This document shows, in pieces, positions 1-6,440 of a stretch of DNA of 7,731 nt (positions are counted from its first letter, which is position 1; the number at the start of each line of letters is the position of its first letter). The position numbers and the translations under genes were made by a program. Location of the stretch: assembly GCA_027314685.1 (NCBI GenBank), contig DAHVAI010000178.1, forward strand, positions 1 through 7,731, read 5' to 3'. Under the pieces are notes generated by a model. It worked only from the letters and a program-made list of their open reading frames with translations, was not told where the DNA came from and ran no database searches. Origin of the DNA: Nitrososphaerota archaeon (GTDB lineage: Archaea > Thermoproteota > Nitrososphaeria > Nitrososphaerales > CADDZS01).

Positions 1-133
1 TCTTCTTGCTAGATTCGACCAGTTCATCGTCGATACTCGCAATTTCGAAGTTTCGCATCTCAGAATCCGTCATTTGAATTACTGCGGAAATCGTTGTGTT
101 AAAACGATTTTGTCTTCGCAGTTCTCTAGCCAA
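1..133 (-). CDS. N-terminal part of an unrecognised protein, cut by the left edge
   Basis: A reading frame on the minus strand stays open from a stop at 167-169 to the left edge. Starting from TTG at 133 it gives 44 codons, beginning MARELRRQNRF and ending in the acidic, polar stretch IDDELVESSKK. The start of the peptide is basic, and the residue mix looks like a soluble protein rather than random translation. TTG at 133 is preferred because a TATA-like box is centred 28 nt upstream, which would give a leaderless or nearly leaderless mRNA. ATG at 73 is the alternative. The fragment is too short to assign a family, and I do not recognise it. It is divergent from the oxidoreductase gene at 296. 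A chance open frame remains possible. Confidence 0.4.
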   Translation of the reverse strand, partial: MARELRRQNRFNTTISAVIQMTDSEMRNFEIASIDDELVESSKK

Positions 134-157
134 AATGAGGAAATGCTGAAGCAGACT

Positions 158-164
158 CTTAAAT
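158..164 (-). promoter_or_regulatory. TATA-like box for the left-edge partial gene
   Basis: On the minus strand this reads ATTTAAG, close to an archaeal TATA box. Its centre is 28 nt from the TTG at 133, the usual distance from box to transcription start, so the transcript would begin at about the start codon. No ribosome binding site is visible, which fits leaderless expression. The assignment depends on spacing and composition alone. Confidence 0.35.
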
Positions 165-263
165 GATTAGGGCAGAATAATTGAATGTACAAAATCTTAT
201 CGCATCAAGCGCTCTGATAATAATGTTACAACTATACCGGGTCTGGCGCATTCCTCCTTGGAA

Positions 264-272
264 CCTTTAAAT
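264..272 (+). promoter_or_regulatory. TATA box of the LLM-family oxidoreductase gene
   Basis: The sequence CCTTTAAAT is a good archaeal BRE/TATA match. Its centre is about 27-28 nt before the ATG at 296, so transcription should start at or next to the start codon. No Shine-Dalgarno sequence precedes the ATG, which supports a leaderless mRNA. Confidence 0.6.
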
Positions 273-295
273 TACCTCTCAATAGTGGTAATTAT

Positions 296-1297
296 ATGAG
301 AATCGCAATTGGGTTCAATGCAGACCTTCCAATTCGTGAAATGGTAGAATATGCATCTCTTGTTGATGTTTCAGAATTTGATAGCTTCTGGATACATGAG
401 CATTCTTTCGGCCGTGATTCTGTATCATTTCTTGGTGCGGCAGCTCAAGCGACCAGAAAAGTCAAGCTAGGGGTTGCATGCATAACACCATTCGCAAGAC
501 ATCCCGTGACCATAGCGGCGACCACCTGCACGTTGCAGGAGTCGAGTAGTGGACGGTTGTTGGTGGGAATAGGCACTGGTTTTCCAATGCGGCTAGATTT
601 GATGGGAATAAAGCACGAGAAACCAATTGGCGCGATAAAGGACGCGATAGAAATCTGCAGACAAATGTGGACAGGTAATGTAGTCAGTTATACCGGTTCG
701 GTCTTTTCTGTGAAGAACGTAAAGTCTCTCACAGGAGCATGCCCACGGATACCGATTTACATAGCCGGGTGGAAGCCACAAATGCTAGAACTCGCCGGAA
801 GGCTTTCTGATGGATATGTTGCCAAAGGCGGAGAGTCGATAGAGTCGACAAGGCAGATTGTCTCTTCGATCAAGACTTCTGCTGAGAGCGTGGGACGTCA
901 AATCTCCGAAATCGATGTGGCTGCCTACTTGCTCTCTTTGACAGATTCCTCCAAGCAGAAAGCACTAGATCGCGCAAGGAAGGATCCATTTGTCACGTAT
1001 ATGTTGTCAGTTCAAGATGATTACCTTTACGAAGGAACTGGTATCGATCCATCCAAGAAAAAGCCAATAGCTGAGAATTATTTCAAAGGTAATATTGCAG
1101 CTGCTTCCTCATTCGTGTCCGATGATATGCTGGAAGCATTTACCCTCGTAGGTACCGAAGTCGACGTAATCGAAAGGGTATTTGATTACAAGAAAGCAGG
1201 AGTGGCGCTGCCAATTTTACAACCTATTTCAATGCGAAAAAACGACATCGCGGGTATAATTGCAGCGGGGAAAAACCTCATAAGCCAACGCAAATAA
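296..1297 (+). CDS. LLM-class, probably F420-dependent, oxidoreductase (Mer-like)
   Basis: This 333-residue protein has the length and layout of the bacterial luciferase-like (LLM) TIM-barrel family, which includes F420-dependent methylene-tetrahydromethanopterin reductase (Mer) and F420-dependent dehydrogenases. Visible signatures are the first strand MRIAIGFN, the FWIHEH segment (31-36) in the place of the usual second-strand W/V-x-E-H motif, RHPVTIA (68-74), SSGRLLVGIGTG (84-95) and PRIPIYIAG (150-158) followed by LELAGRLSDGYV. These are the usual barrel strands and the cofactor-facing loops. The enzyme is expected to be cytosolic and to transfer hydride to or from F420, although FMN use cannot be excluded. 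The substrate is not evident; Mer function is possible but no C1-pathway gene lies nearby. The ATG start follows a well-placed TATA box. The 3' end converges on lipA with only 5 nt between the stops. Confidence 0.85.
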   Translation: MRIAIGFNADLPIREMVEYASLVDVSEFDSFWIHEHSFGRDSVSFLGAAAQATRKVKLGVACITPFARHPVTIAATTCTLQESSSGRLLVGIGTGFPMRLDLMGIKHEKPIGAIKDAIEICRQMWTGNVVSYTGSVFSVKNVKSLTGACPRIPIYIAGWKPQMLELAGRLSDGYVAKGGESIESTRQIVSSIKTSAESVGRQISEIDVAAYLLSLTDSSKQKALDRARKDPFVTYMLSVQDDYLYEGTGIDPSKKKPIAENYFKGNIAAASSFVSDDMLEAFTLVGTEVDVIERVFDYKKAGVALPILQPISMRKNDIAGIIAAGKNLISQRK

Positions 1298-1302
1298 AAA
1301 AG
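1291..1302 (-). terminator. T-rich terminator after lipA
   Basis: Directly after the lipA stop the minus strand reads CTTTTTTATTTG. This is a six-T run followed by a second T tract, with no strong hairpin, as is common for archaeal transcription ends. It overlaps the last codons of the converging oxidoreductase gene. Confidence 0.4.
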
Positions 1303-2193
1303 TTAACTGTTCCGTGCACGAATCATTTTTTCCAAGAAGAATTCCCCTGCCCTGTATGAAGTTCTTACGAGAGGGCCGGCGGCAACGAACAGAAATCCCA
1401 TGGACTCGCCAATTTCTTTGAGCTCGTCAAATGTCTGTGGACTGATAAACTCCAGAACTGGCAGATGCCAAGCCGTTGGCCTTAGATATTGCCCTAGCGT
1501 TAGGATATCGACGCCAGTCTCCCTCAGATCCCTCATTGCATCGAAGATCTCTTCTTTTGTCTCACCCAGTCCAAGCATCAGAGAGGATTTTGTATAAATT
1601 CTGGGATTGTATCGTTTGACTGTCCTCAAAACCTCAAGCGATTGTTCGTACCCAGCTCTAGGGTCTCTCACAGTAGCTTGTAGTCTCCTAACGGTTTCAA
1701 GATTATGCGAGAAGACGTCCGGGTCTGCATCTACAATTTTCTTGATTGCTTCCACGTCTCCCTGAAAATCAGGAGTCAGCACTTCAATGAGCAGTCCGGG
1801 ATTGCGCTTCTTTGTCTCTACTATAGTGCTAGCAATGTGAGCTGCGCCACCATCTTCCAAGTCGTCACGGTCAACAGAAGTCAAGACAACATACGAAAGC
1901 CCCAGTCTCTCAAGAGCTATCGCAATCTTAGTTGGTTCAAGGGTATCCAGAAGCTTTTTTGGGTTTCCGCTCTCGACGGCGCAGAAACGGCAGCCTCTAG
2001 AGCACCGATCGCCCATAAGCATGAACGTGACAGTCCCGCCACCCCAACATTCTGCGATATTCGGACACTTGGCCTCTTCACAAACAGTGTGGAGTCCCAT
2101 TTCCGTTGAAAGAAGCATGAGTCTCTTGTAATTGTCACCTGAAGGTGACTTTGTCTTCAACCAAGCCGGTTTCGGTGTTACGGAGGACTGCAT
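1303..2193 (-). CDS. lipA: Lipoyl synthase LipA
   Basis: This radical-SAM enzyme inserts two sulfurs into protein-bound octanoyl groups to make lipoyl cofactors for 2-oxoacid dehydrogenases and glycine cleavage H protein. Numbered from the ATG at 2193 (296 residues), the auxiliary cluster motif CX4CX5C is at C38, C43 and C49 ([12 protein letters not shown]). The radical-SAM CX3CX2C is at C64, C68 and C71 (CSRGCRFC). Also present are [20 protein letters not shown] and GLGET. The C-terminal motif is RTSY (277-280) rather than the usual RSSY, but keeps the serine next to tyrosine. The frame can be extended to ATG 2244 or TTG 2262. Those residues do not resemble LipA, and a TATA box lies within the extension, so ATG 2193 is preferred. 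No lipoate ligase, octanoyltransferase or acceptor protein gene is in the window. Its own promoter and a downstream T-run suggest a single-gene transcript. Confidence 0.93.
   Translation of the reverse strand: MQSSVTPKPAWLKTKSPSGDNYKRLMLLSTEMGLHTVCEEAKCPNIAECWGGGTVTFMLMGDRCSRGCRFCAVESGNPKKLLDTLEPTKIAIALERLGLSYVVLTSVDRDDLEDGGAAHIASTIVETKKRNPGLLIEVLTPDFQGDVEAIKKIVDADPDVFSHNLETVRRLQATVRDPRAGYEQSLEVLRTVKRYNPRIYTKSSLMLGLGETKEEIFDAMRDLRETGVDILTLGQYLRPTAWHLPVLEFISPQTFDELKEIGESMGFLFVAAGPLVRTSYRAGEFFLEKMIRARNS
1326..1331 (+). terminator. Possible T-run terminator after the LLM oxidoreductase
   Basis: A run of six T on the plus strand starts 29 nt beyond the stop of the oxidoreductase gene and lies inside the 3' end of lipA. 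Archaeal RNA polymerase often ends at such U tracts. If it is used, the two convergent transcripts overlap by a few tens of bases. The same bases encode lysine codons of lipA, so coincidence is possible. Confidence 0.3.
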
Positions 2194-2220
2194 TAGTACT
2201 CTGATTAGAGAATTGCTACC

Positions 2221-2228
2221 ATATATAT
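2221..2228 (-). promoter_or_regulatory. TATA box of lipA
   Basis: ATATATAT on the minus strand is centred about 31 nt upstream of the ATG at 2193. This predicts transcription starting within about 5 nt of that ATG. It argues against the in-frame starts at 2244 and 2262, which lie upstream of the box. Confidence 0.55.
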
Positions 2229-2297
2229 CCAAATTGGCGCTCATGCCTTTGACGACTAGCAAGCTTGATTATTGTCGTGAGAGCGATATTATCAATC

Positions 2298-2305
2298 AAA
2301 GGTAG
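2298..2305 (+). promoter_or_regulatory. Weak ribosome binding site before the aminotransferase
   Basis: AAAGGTAG precedes the TTG codons at 2309 and 2312, with the GGT 5 or 8 nt away. It partly matches the archaeal Shine-Dalgarno GGAGGTGATC and is one of few such matches in this window. The in-frame TAG at 2303-2305 within it is the last upstream stop, so translation must start after it. No clear TATA box is seen; TTGATTATTG around 2265-2274 is a weak candidate. Confidence 0.35.
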
Positions 2306-2308
2306 TTT

Positions 2309-3652
2309 TTGTTGGGACGGATCAAGATCAAGGTCGAACCCCCTGGCCCGGAAGCGACCAAAGTCGTAAACGAAACAAAGAGAGTCCTATCTCCATCCAT
2401 TTCACGGAATTACCCTCTTGTTATAGAATCTGCTCACGACTGCATAGTCAAAGACGTTGATGGAAACGAGTTCATCGATTTCAACGCCGGAATTGCAACG
2501 TTGAACGTTGGTTCGACTAATGATTCTGTCATCAAAGCCGCCTCCGAGCAATTGAAGAAATTCACTCATTACTCTTACACTGACTTTTACTACGAAAACA
2601 TAAACAAGCTTGCAGAGAAAATTGCTAGCATATATCCAGGCGCAAAGAAAAAGCGCCAAGTCTTTTATGGCAACTCCGGGGCAGAGGCCAACGAAGCCGC
2701 CCTAAAACTATCCAGGTATGCAACAGGTCGCCAGCGAATAATCGCTTACAGAAGCTCTTTTCATGGCAGAACCATGGGTACCGTCTCACTCACCGCAAGT
2801 AAGCCTGTGCAGGTGAAGGGCTTTTCTCCGCTGCTTCCTGGCGTAGAGCATGTGCCGTACCCGTATTGTTATCGCTGTCCTCTCAAGCAGCATTATCCTG
2901 ATTGTGGTTTCGCCTGTATTGACTATATCCAGAGTGAATACTTTGAGAAGTATGTTCCCCCAGAGGAAGTGGCTGCGTTCTTCATCGAGGCCATACAGGG
3001 AGAAGGAGGATACGTCGTTCCGCCCGATGGCTATTTTGAAGAGCTGTTCAGGCGTTTCAAGAAATACGGGATCGTTTTTGTCGCCGACGAGGTTCAGTCA
3101 GGAATGGCACGTACTGGCAAGTGGTTTGCGATAGAACATTGGGGCGTAGTGCCTGATGTCATAACGATGGCGAAAGCTCTTGGCGGAGGGCTTCCGATAG
3201 GAGCCTGCGTGTCCGATGCGCGCTTGATGACATGGGAACCGGGTTCTCACGCTAGCACTTTCGGTGGTAATCCAGTTTCCGCGGCTGCCGGACTAGCGGT
3301 AATCGACTATATTGAGAGAAACCGTCTTTTGGAAAACGCGAGAAAGCAGGGTTCCTACATGTTGAAAGTATTCAACGAGTGGAAGGAAAAGTATGATATC
3401 ATCGGAGACGTAAGGGGCAAGGGTCTGATGATTGGCATTGAGATAGTAAAAGACAAGAAATCAAGGGCATTCGCACCCGAGATGGCAAACGCAATAGTCT
3501 CAAAGACTTGGCGGAGAGGAGTCCTCCTCATCATGGCAGGCAAATCCACCATCCGCATATGCCCGCCGCTGACTATTACAAGAGACCTTGTGGATGAAGC
3601 GCTCGAAGTCCTTGAAGAATCCGTATCCGAAGTAAATTCGCGCAAAAAGTAA
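2309..3652 (+). CDS. PLP-dependent class III aminotransferase (GABA/ornithine type)
   Basis: This is a 447-residue fold-type I PLP enzyme of the acetylornithine/ornithine/4-aminobutyrate aminotransferase group, expected to be cytosolic. Visible signatures are VEPPGPEA near the N-terminus (9-16), [15 protein letters not shown] (49-63), the PLP phosphate loop [10 protein letters not shown] (121-130), FHGRTMG (151-157), EAIQGEGG (227-234), [13 protein letters not shown] (258-270) with Asp260 for the pyridine nitrogen, and [13 protein letters not shown] (287-299) with Lys289 as the Schiff-base lysine. A segment with four cysteines (187, 190, 199 and 203) follows the [10 protein letters not shown] stretch and resembles archaeal members of the family. 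The VEPPGP start and cysteine segment point to the archaeal subgroup that contains ornithine aminotransferases and PLP amino acid racemases. The exact substrate cannot be read from the sequence. The start must be TTG (2309 or 2312), because a stop lies just upstream and the family N-terminus begins within a few residues. Confidence 0.9.
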   Translation: MLGRIKIKVEPPGPEATKVVNETKRVLSPSISRNYPLVIESAHDCIVKDVDGNEFIDFNAGIATLNVGSTNDSVIKAASEQLKKFTHYSYTDFYYENINKLAEKIASIYPGAKKKRQVFYGNSGAEANEAALKLSRYATGRQRIIAYRSSFHGRTMGTVSLTASKPVQVKGFSPLLPGVEHVPYPYCYRCPLKQHYPDCGFACIDYIQSEYFEKYVPPEEVAAFFIEAIQGEGGYVVPPDGYFEELFRRFKKYGIVFVADEVQSGMARTGKWFAIEHWGVVPDVITMAKALGGGLPIGACVSDARLMTWEPGSHASTFGGNPVSAAAGLAVIDYIERNRLLENARKQGSYMLKVFNEWKEKYDIIGDVRGKGLMIGIEIVKDKKSRAFAPEMANAIVSKTWRRGVLLIMAGKSTIRICPPLTITRDLVDEALEVLEESVSEVNSRKK

Positions 3653-3653
3653 C

Positions 3654-4415
3654 CTAGCGCTTTCGCGCGACAAAGTATAGAGTTGGCGACTCTTTGTAGT
3701 ACTCCTTCAAACCTGAGGAGAGCACGCTTTCCAGATGGAATCCTGACTCATCAAGCATTCTGGCAATTTGGTCTTTCGAGAAGAAACGCAGCTTCATTCT
3801 GTCGATGGTCAAATCTGCTCCCGTCGCTGTTTCGTGTAAATAATACGACTTCCAGTCAATCAAATCGCTGGCGAGCTTTTCGCTGTGGTTTATCCTAGTA
3901 ATCCTACCGTCGCCGACAGTGAAGGACGAATCAATGAAGGGGCTTCCGAGCAAATCTTCCTTTATTCCTTGCGAATTTTCCGTGTCAAAAACAAAAACTC
4001 CACCTGGCTTCAAGATTGACAGGACGTTCGCAAACAATCTTCTCGTAAGAAAGGAGTCTAGCCCAGCGATACTCCAGTACATGCAGATTACGGAATCAAA
4101 CGAGTTTATCCTAAACGGTGATTCAAGAAAGTCTGATCCAACGATGTCTGCCTTTTCACCAATTTTCTTGCAAGCAATGTAGAGCATCTCCTTGCTGGCG
4201 TCAGTTGCAATAAACTCGCAACTCGGCAGGAGCGATGTAAGTCTTGAAATATGACTTGCCGATCCGCAGGAGATATCGAGGATTGTATTCACATTTGACT
4301 TTTCGAATATCTTGGAGAGCCACCTTGCCTCCAGGTCATAGTCTCGGTATTGACTTTCGAGCTTGTCGTAGTACTTAGCTAGCGAGGTGTAGAGTCTTGG
4401 AAATTCGAACTTCAA
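3654..4415 (-). CDS. Class I SAM-dependent methyltransferase, substrate unknown
   Basis: This 253-residue protein has a Rossmann-type methyltransferase core. It starts with a helical cap (LYTSLAKYYDKLES, residues 8-21) typical of UbiE-like and Methyltransf_25-type enzymes. Motif I is ILDISCGSA (45-53), with Cys50-Gly51 in place of the usual G-C-G. The acidic residue ending strand 2 is Asp72 (FIATDASKEML), followed by GSDFLESPF (93-101) and the LKPGGVFVFD segment (135-144). The C-terminal half ends in TLYFVARKR, a typical last strand. The protein has no signal peptide or membrane segment. The target could be a small molecule, a lipid quinone or a protein. TTG at 4415 is the only usable start, since a TGA lies two codons upstream and no ATG occurs near the N-terminus. 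A GTGA is 5 nt before it. Its stop is 1 nt from the stop of the converging aminotransferase. Confidence 0.85.
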   Translation of the reverse strand: MKFEFPRLYTSLAKYYDKLESQYRDYDLEARWLSKIFEKSNVNTILDISCGSASHISRLTSLLPSCEFIATDASKEMLYIACKKIGEKADIVGSDFLESPFRINSFDSVICMYWSIAGLDSFLTRRLFANVLSILKPGGVFVFDTENSQGIKEDLLGSPFIDSSFTVGDGRITRINHSEKLASDLIDWKSYYLHETATGADLTIDRMKLRFFSKDQIARMLDESGFHLESVLSSGLKEYYKESPTLYFVARKR

Positions 4416-4607
4416 GATTGCTCACAAAGTAATCTTTTGGAAACTCGTCGGAATGCCCTGTTGACACAGTCCTAATCAACATTGATTTTCTGGGGGATTC
4501 GTTTCGTTTGGGATTGCGGAGATTTAGCCTCCATGCTAGTATTATCGGTCTACAATGATGGTATTAGTTCGAACAATATGGTATCTCGTATGTAGCGAAC
4601 ATCATGC

Positions 4608-4724
4608 ATGGCTTTCACATACCCAATTAACCTGACTCGCACGCTAAATTCCAAAAAAGGGGATGCAATTTTATCGCAGCCTACAAATGATGATTTCGAA
4701 ATTGCCATTGAAAACATTGGATAA
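4608..4724 (+). CDS. Possible 38-residue small protein
   Basis: An ATG opens a 38-codon frame that begins MAFTYPINLTRTLNSKKGD and ends in an acidic DDFEIAIENIG, closed by TAA. The mixture of charged and hydrophobic residues is protein-like, and no known motif is seen. An AT-rich segment (ACAATATGG, about 4572-4580) lies about 31 nt upstream and could act as a TATA box for a leaderless mRNA. There is no Shine-Dalgarno sequence. The length is within what chance can give, so this is only a candidate. Confidence 0.2.
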   Translation: MAFTYPINLTRTLNSKKGDAILSQPTNDDFEIAIENIG

Positions 4725-4763
4725 GCCTTGTTAGAGCCCAGAAGCGTTTGCTAATTCTATTCG

Positions 4764-4784
4764 TTCAGGTTTTTCTATCCTGAA
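4764..4784. repeat. Small inverted repeat behind the antiporter stop
   Basis: TTCAGG and CCTGAA form a perfect 6-bp stem with a 9-nt loop, starting 5 nt past the antiporter stop on the minus strand. No T-run follows the stem in the antiporter's direction, so it does not look like a bacterial-type intrinsic terminator. It could mark or protect the 3' end of the antiporter mRNA, or be coincidental. Confidence 0.3.
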
Positions 4785-4789
4785 GGTAG

Positions 4790-6388
4790 TTATTCGTCTG
4801 TCTTTTTGTCTTTCTTGTCCACGTAGTCAGTCATTATCTTCTGCTTGTCTTTTTCTCGCCGGCCGTTCTTTTCCCTGGAGCCGTTGTTCGAGAAGGAGAG
4901 CGAGTCATAAAGTCTTGAAGCTCTAGTCTTAAGAATGTCAGTAGGGCCAATCGTGGTCTCCAGCTGAGCTAGCATCTCGGCAAGTGAGTCCCGATTTGTT
5001 TCGAGTTGCAGCTGGTATTCTTCATTAGTAACATTGCCTTCTCTTCGCATCTTCTGGAGCGAATCAATTGCAGACGCCACCTTGGCCAGGCGAGCCGTAA
5101 ACTCCTCCTCCTGTTTCTTTTCTTCCTCTGGGAAAGTTCTCTTTGTATACGAAGACAGGAATGCTCCTTGCGCTATGATTGATGTAAATGCGACTCCCAG
5201 CACCAATGTCGAAATCGTGTCCGAATTCGTCTCAGAGATCACAGGATAAGAGAACACAGCGGCTGATAACGCGATTGAAAGTGCCCCTCTCATGCCGCCT
5301 ATCATAGCGACGTTTCGCCATTTCATCGGGAAACTACTCTCGACCCGCTTTCCTATCTTATCAAAGATTGTAAGAATTGGATAAACAGTAGCAGCTCTTG
5401 CTGCGATCACAACAAGATAGGCAATCACAATAAGCTCGAGCGACTGCGAGATCTTGAGCAAATCAGTTCGAAGCCCGATAAAGAGGAAGGCCACGGAGTT
5501 CCCTATGAAGGCAGCGATCTCCCAAAAAATTCTTACCGCCTCTCGATTTGAAGGGGTTATTGCAGTCTTAATTGTATAATTACCAAAGTAAAGTCCCGCC
5601 ACAGAGACCGCGATTAAACCAGAAAAACCTAGAGCGGTTGCCGTAACGTAGGATCCGTACACGACGACAATGGTCAGGATTATCTCAGTCAACCTGTCCG
5701 TAACGACGCTAACTATGAGCTCTGCTACAAAACCGATTCCAAAACCAACTGCAACCCCGCCACCAAAGAGAAGCAAGAAAGTCAGTGCTGCTGTGAAAAG
5801 TGGAAGGCGGGACGCCGTGATCGAAGTCACAATTATTGTGAAAATTATGATGCCAGTTGCATCGTTGAAGGCGGCTTCGGTCTCCAAAAGAGTCGCTAGT
5901 TTAGAAGGAACCTTGATTCTTCGGAAAATCTCCAAGACCGTCGCAGTGTCTGTAGGAGAGACTATCGCTGCGAACAGAAAGGAAACGAACAGACCCAACG
6001 GAGTGACAAGCCAGATTATGACTCCGACGACTAGAGTCGCTATCGCAACCCCTATTGTTGCAAGTACAAATGCAGGTTGGAGTATTAATCTAAGATCGCT
6101 GGATTTTATGTGAATCATAGCTTGGAAGATCAGAGGTGGAACTATCAAGCCGATGAATAACTGCCCCCCTTGCGAAGATCCTATGGTAAGCGTGTAGTCC
6201 TTGATTTGTGACAGTGCAGTACCGATAAGGCTAGAACTAAGTAGAAAGCTGTTAGATAACAAAAAGACGAGCCCGATTCCAATGAATACAAGCACAATTG
6301 TGTATGGAAGCTTCGACTTGATCGAAATCAGCGAGGCAACTAGCAGGATTGCCAGAAACCCAGTGATTAGAAGTTCGATCGAAACCAA
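4790..6388 (-). CDS. CPA1-family Na+/H+ (cation/proton) antiporter
   Basis: This 532-residue membrane protein exchanges protons for Na+ or K+ and so sets cytoplasmic pH and cation levels. Residues 1 to about 415 hold roughly a dozen hydrophobic segments. Family marks are SPTDTAT (144-150, usually SPTDPVA), ETEAAFND (169-176) with the Asn175-Asp176 pair expected at the ion site of CPA1/NhaP proteins, FIGNSVAFLFIGL (294-306), Arg331 in VIAARAA, and IGGMRGALSIALS (363-375) matching the conserved GG-x-RGA helix with Arg367. From about 417 there is a cytoplasmic tail of some 115 residues. It has a Glu/Lys-rich linker, a helical and possibly coiled-coil part (about 430-480) and a strongly charged Lys-rich end. 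TTG at 6388 is the only plausible start, with a TATA box upstream. The ion preference cannot be told from the sequence. Confidence 0.92.
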   Translation of the reverse strand: MVSIELLITGFLAILLVASLISIKSKLPYTIVLVFIGIGLVFLLSNSFLLSSSLIGTALSQIKDYTLTIGSSQGGQLFIGLIVPPLIFQAMIHIKSSDLRLILQPAFVLATIGVAIATLVVGVIIWLVTPLGLFVSFLFAAIVSPTDTATVLEIFRRIKVPSKLATLLETEAAFNDATGIIIFTIIVTSITASRLPLFTAALTFLLLFGGGVAVGFGIGFVAELIVSVVTDRLTEIILTIVVVYGSYVTATALGFSGLIAVSVAGLYFGNYTIKTAITPSNREAVRIFWEIAAFIGNSVAFLFIGLRTDLLKISQSLELIVIAYLVVIAARAATVYPILTIFDKIGKRVESSFPMKWRNVAMIGGMRGALSIALSAAVFSYPVISETNSDTISTLVLGVAFTSIIAQGAFLSSYTKRTFPEEEKKQEEEFTARLAKVASAIDSLQKMRREGNVTNEEYQLQLETNRDSLAEMLAQLETTIGPTDILKTRASRLYDSLSFSNNGSREKNGRREKDKQKIMTDYVDKKDKKTDE

Positions 6389-6420
6389 GATGTTACAGAA
6401 AGGCCAATTTGAATCATTCC

Positions 6421-6428
6421 TATAAAAT
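6421..6428 (-). promoter_or_regulatory. TATA box of the antiporter gene
   Basis: On the minus strand this reads ATTTTATA, a good archaeal TATA box. It is centred about 36 nt upstream of the TTG at 6388, which predicts a leader of about 9 nt. On the plus strand the same bases read TATAAAAT. For the divergent gene that would place a start near 6451, past its TTG at 6441, so use in both directions would require a later start such as TTG 6510. Confidence 0.5.
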
Positions 6429-6440
6429 CTGATCGTTGTT

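Larger units (their letters stand above)
4416..4789. other. 374-nt spacer between methyltransferase and antiporter
   Basis: This is the longest stretch without a secure gene. It should carry the promoter of the minus-strand methyltransferase at its left end, though I find no convincing TATA box there. At its right end it holds the 3' untranslated region of the antiporter. Inside are a doubtful 38-codon ORF (4608-4724) and a small inverted repeat (4764-4784). I see no tRNA, repeat array or mobile-element end. Confidence 0.6.

Noticed and set aside
1705..2109. 134-codon plus-strand open frame opposite lipA
   Set aside because: It is antisense to the conserved cysteine motifs of LipA, and its own product shows no family features.
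2331..2346. GGTCGAACCCCC, similar to a tRNA B box
   Set aside because: It lies in the coding N-terminus of the aminotransferase, which keeps the family VEPPGP motif, and no cloverleaf surrounds it.
4555..4585. TTCGAAC resembling a tRNA T-loop in the spacer
   Set aside because: The flanking bases do not form a T-stem (ATTAG against AATAT), and no acceptor or anticodon arm can be fitted around it. It is simply a TTCGAA palindrome.
4764..4784. Intrinsic bacterial-type terminator for the antiporter
   Set aside because: The stem is present, but no T-run follows it on the minus strand, so it is listed only as an inverted repeat.
5670..6113. 147-codon plus-strand open frame inside the antiporter
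   Set aside because: It is a shadow of the antiporter's TM segments (low-complexity Val/Thr/Lys/Ala product), while the minus-strand frame carries all the CPA1 motifs.
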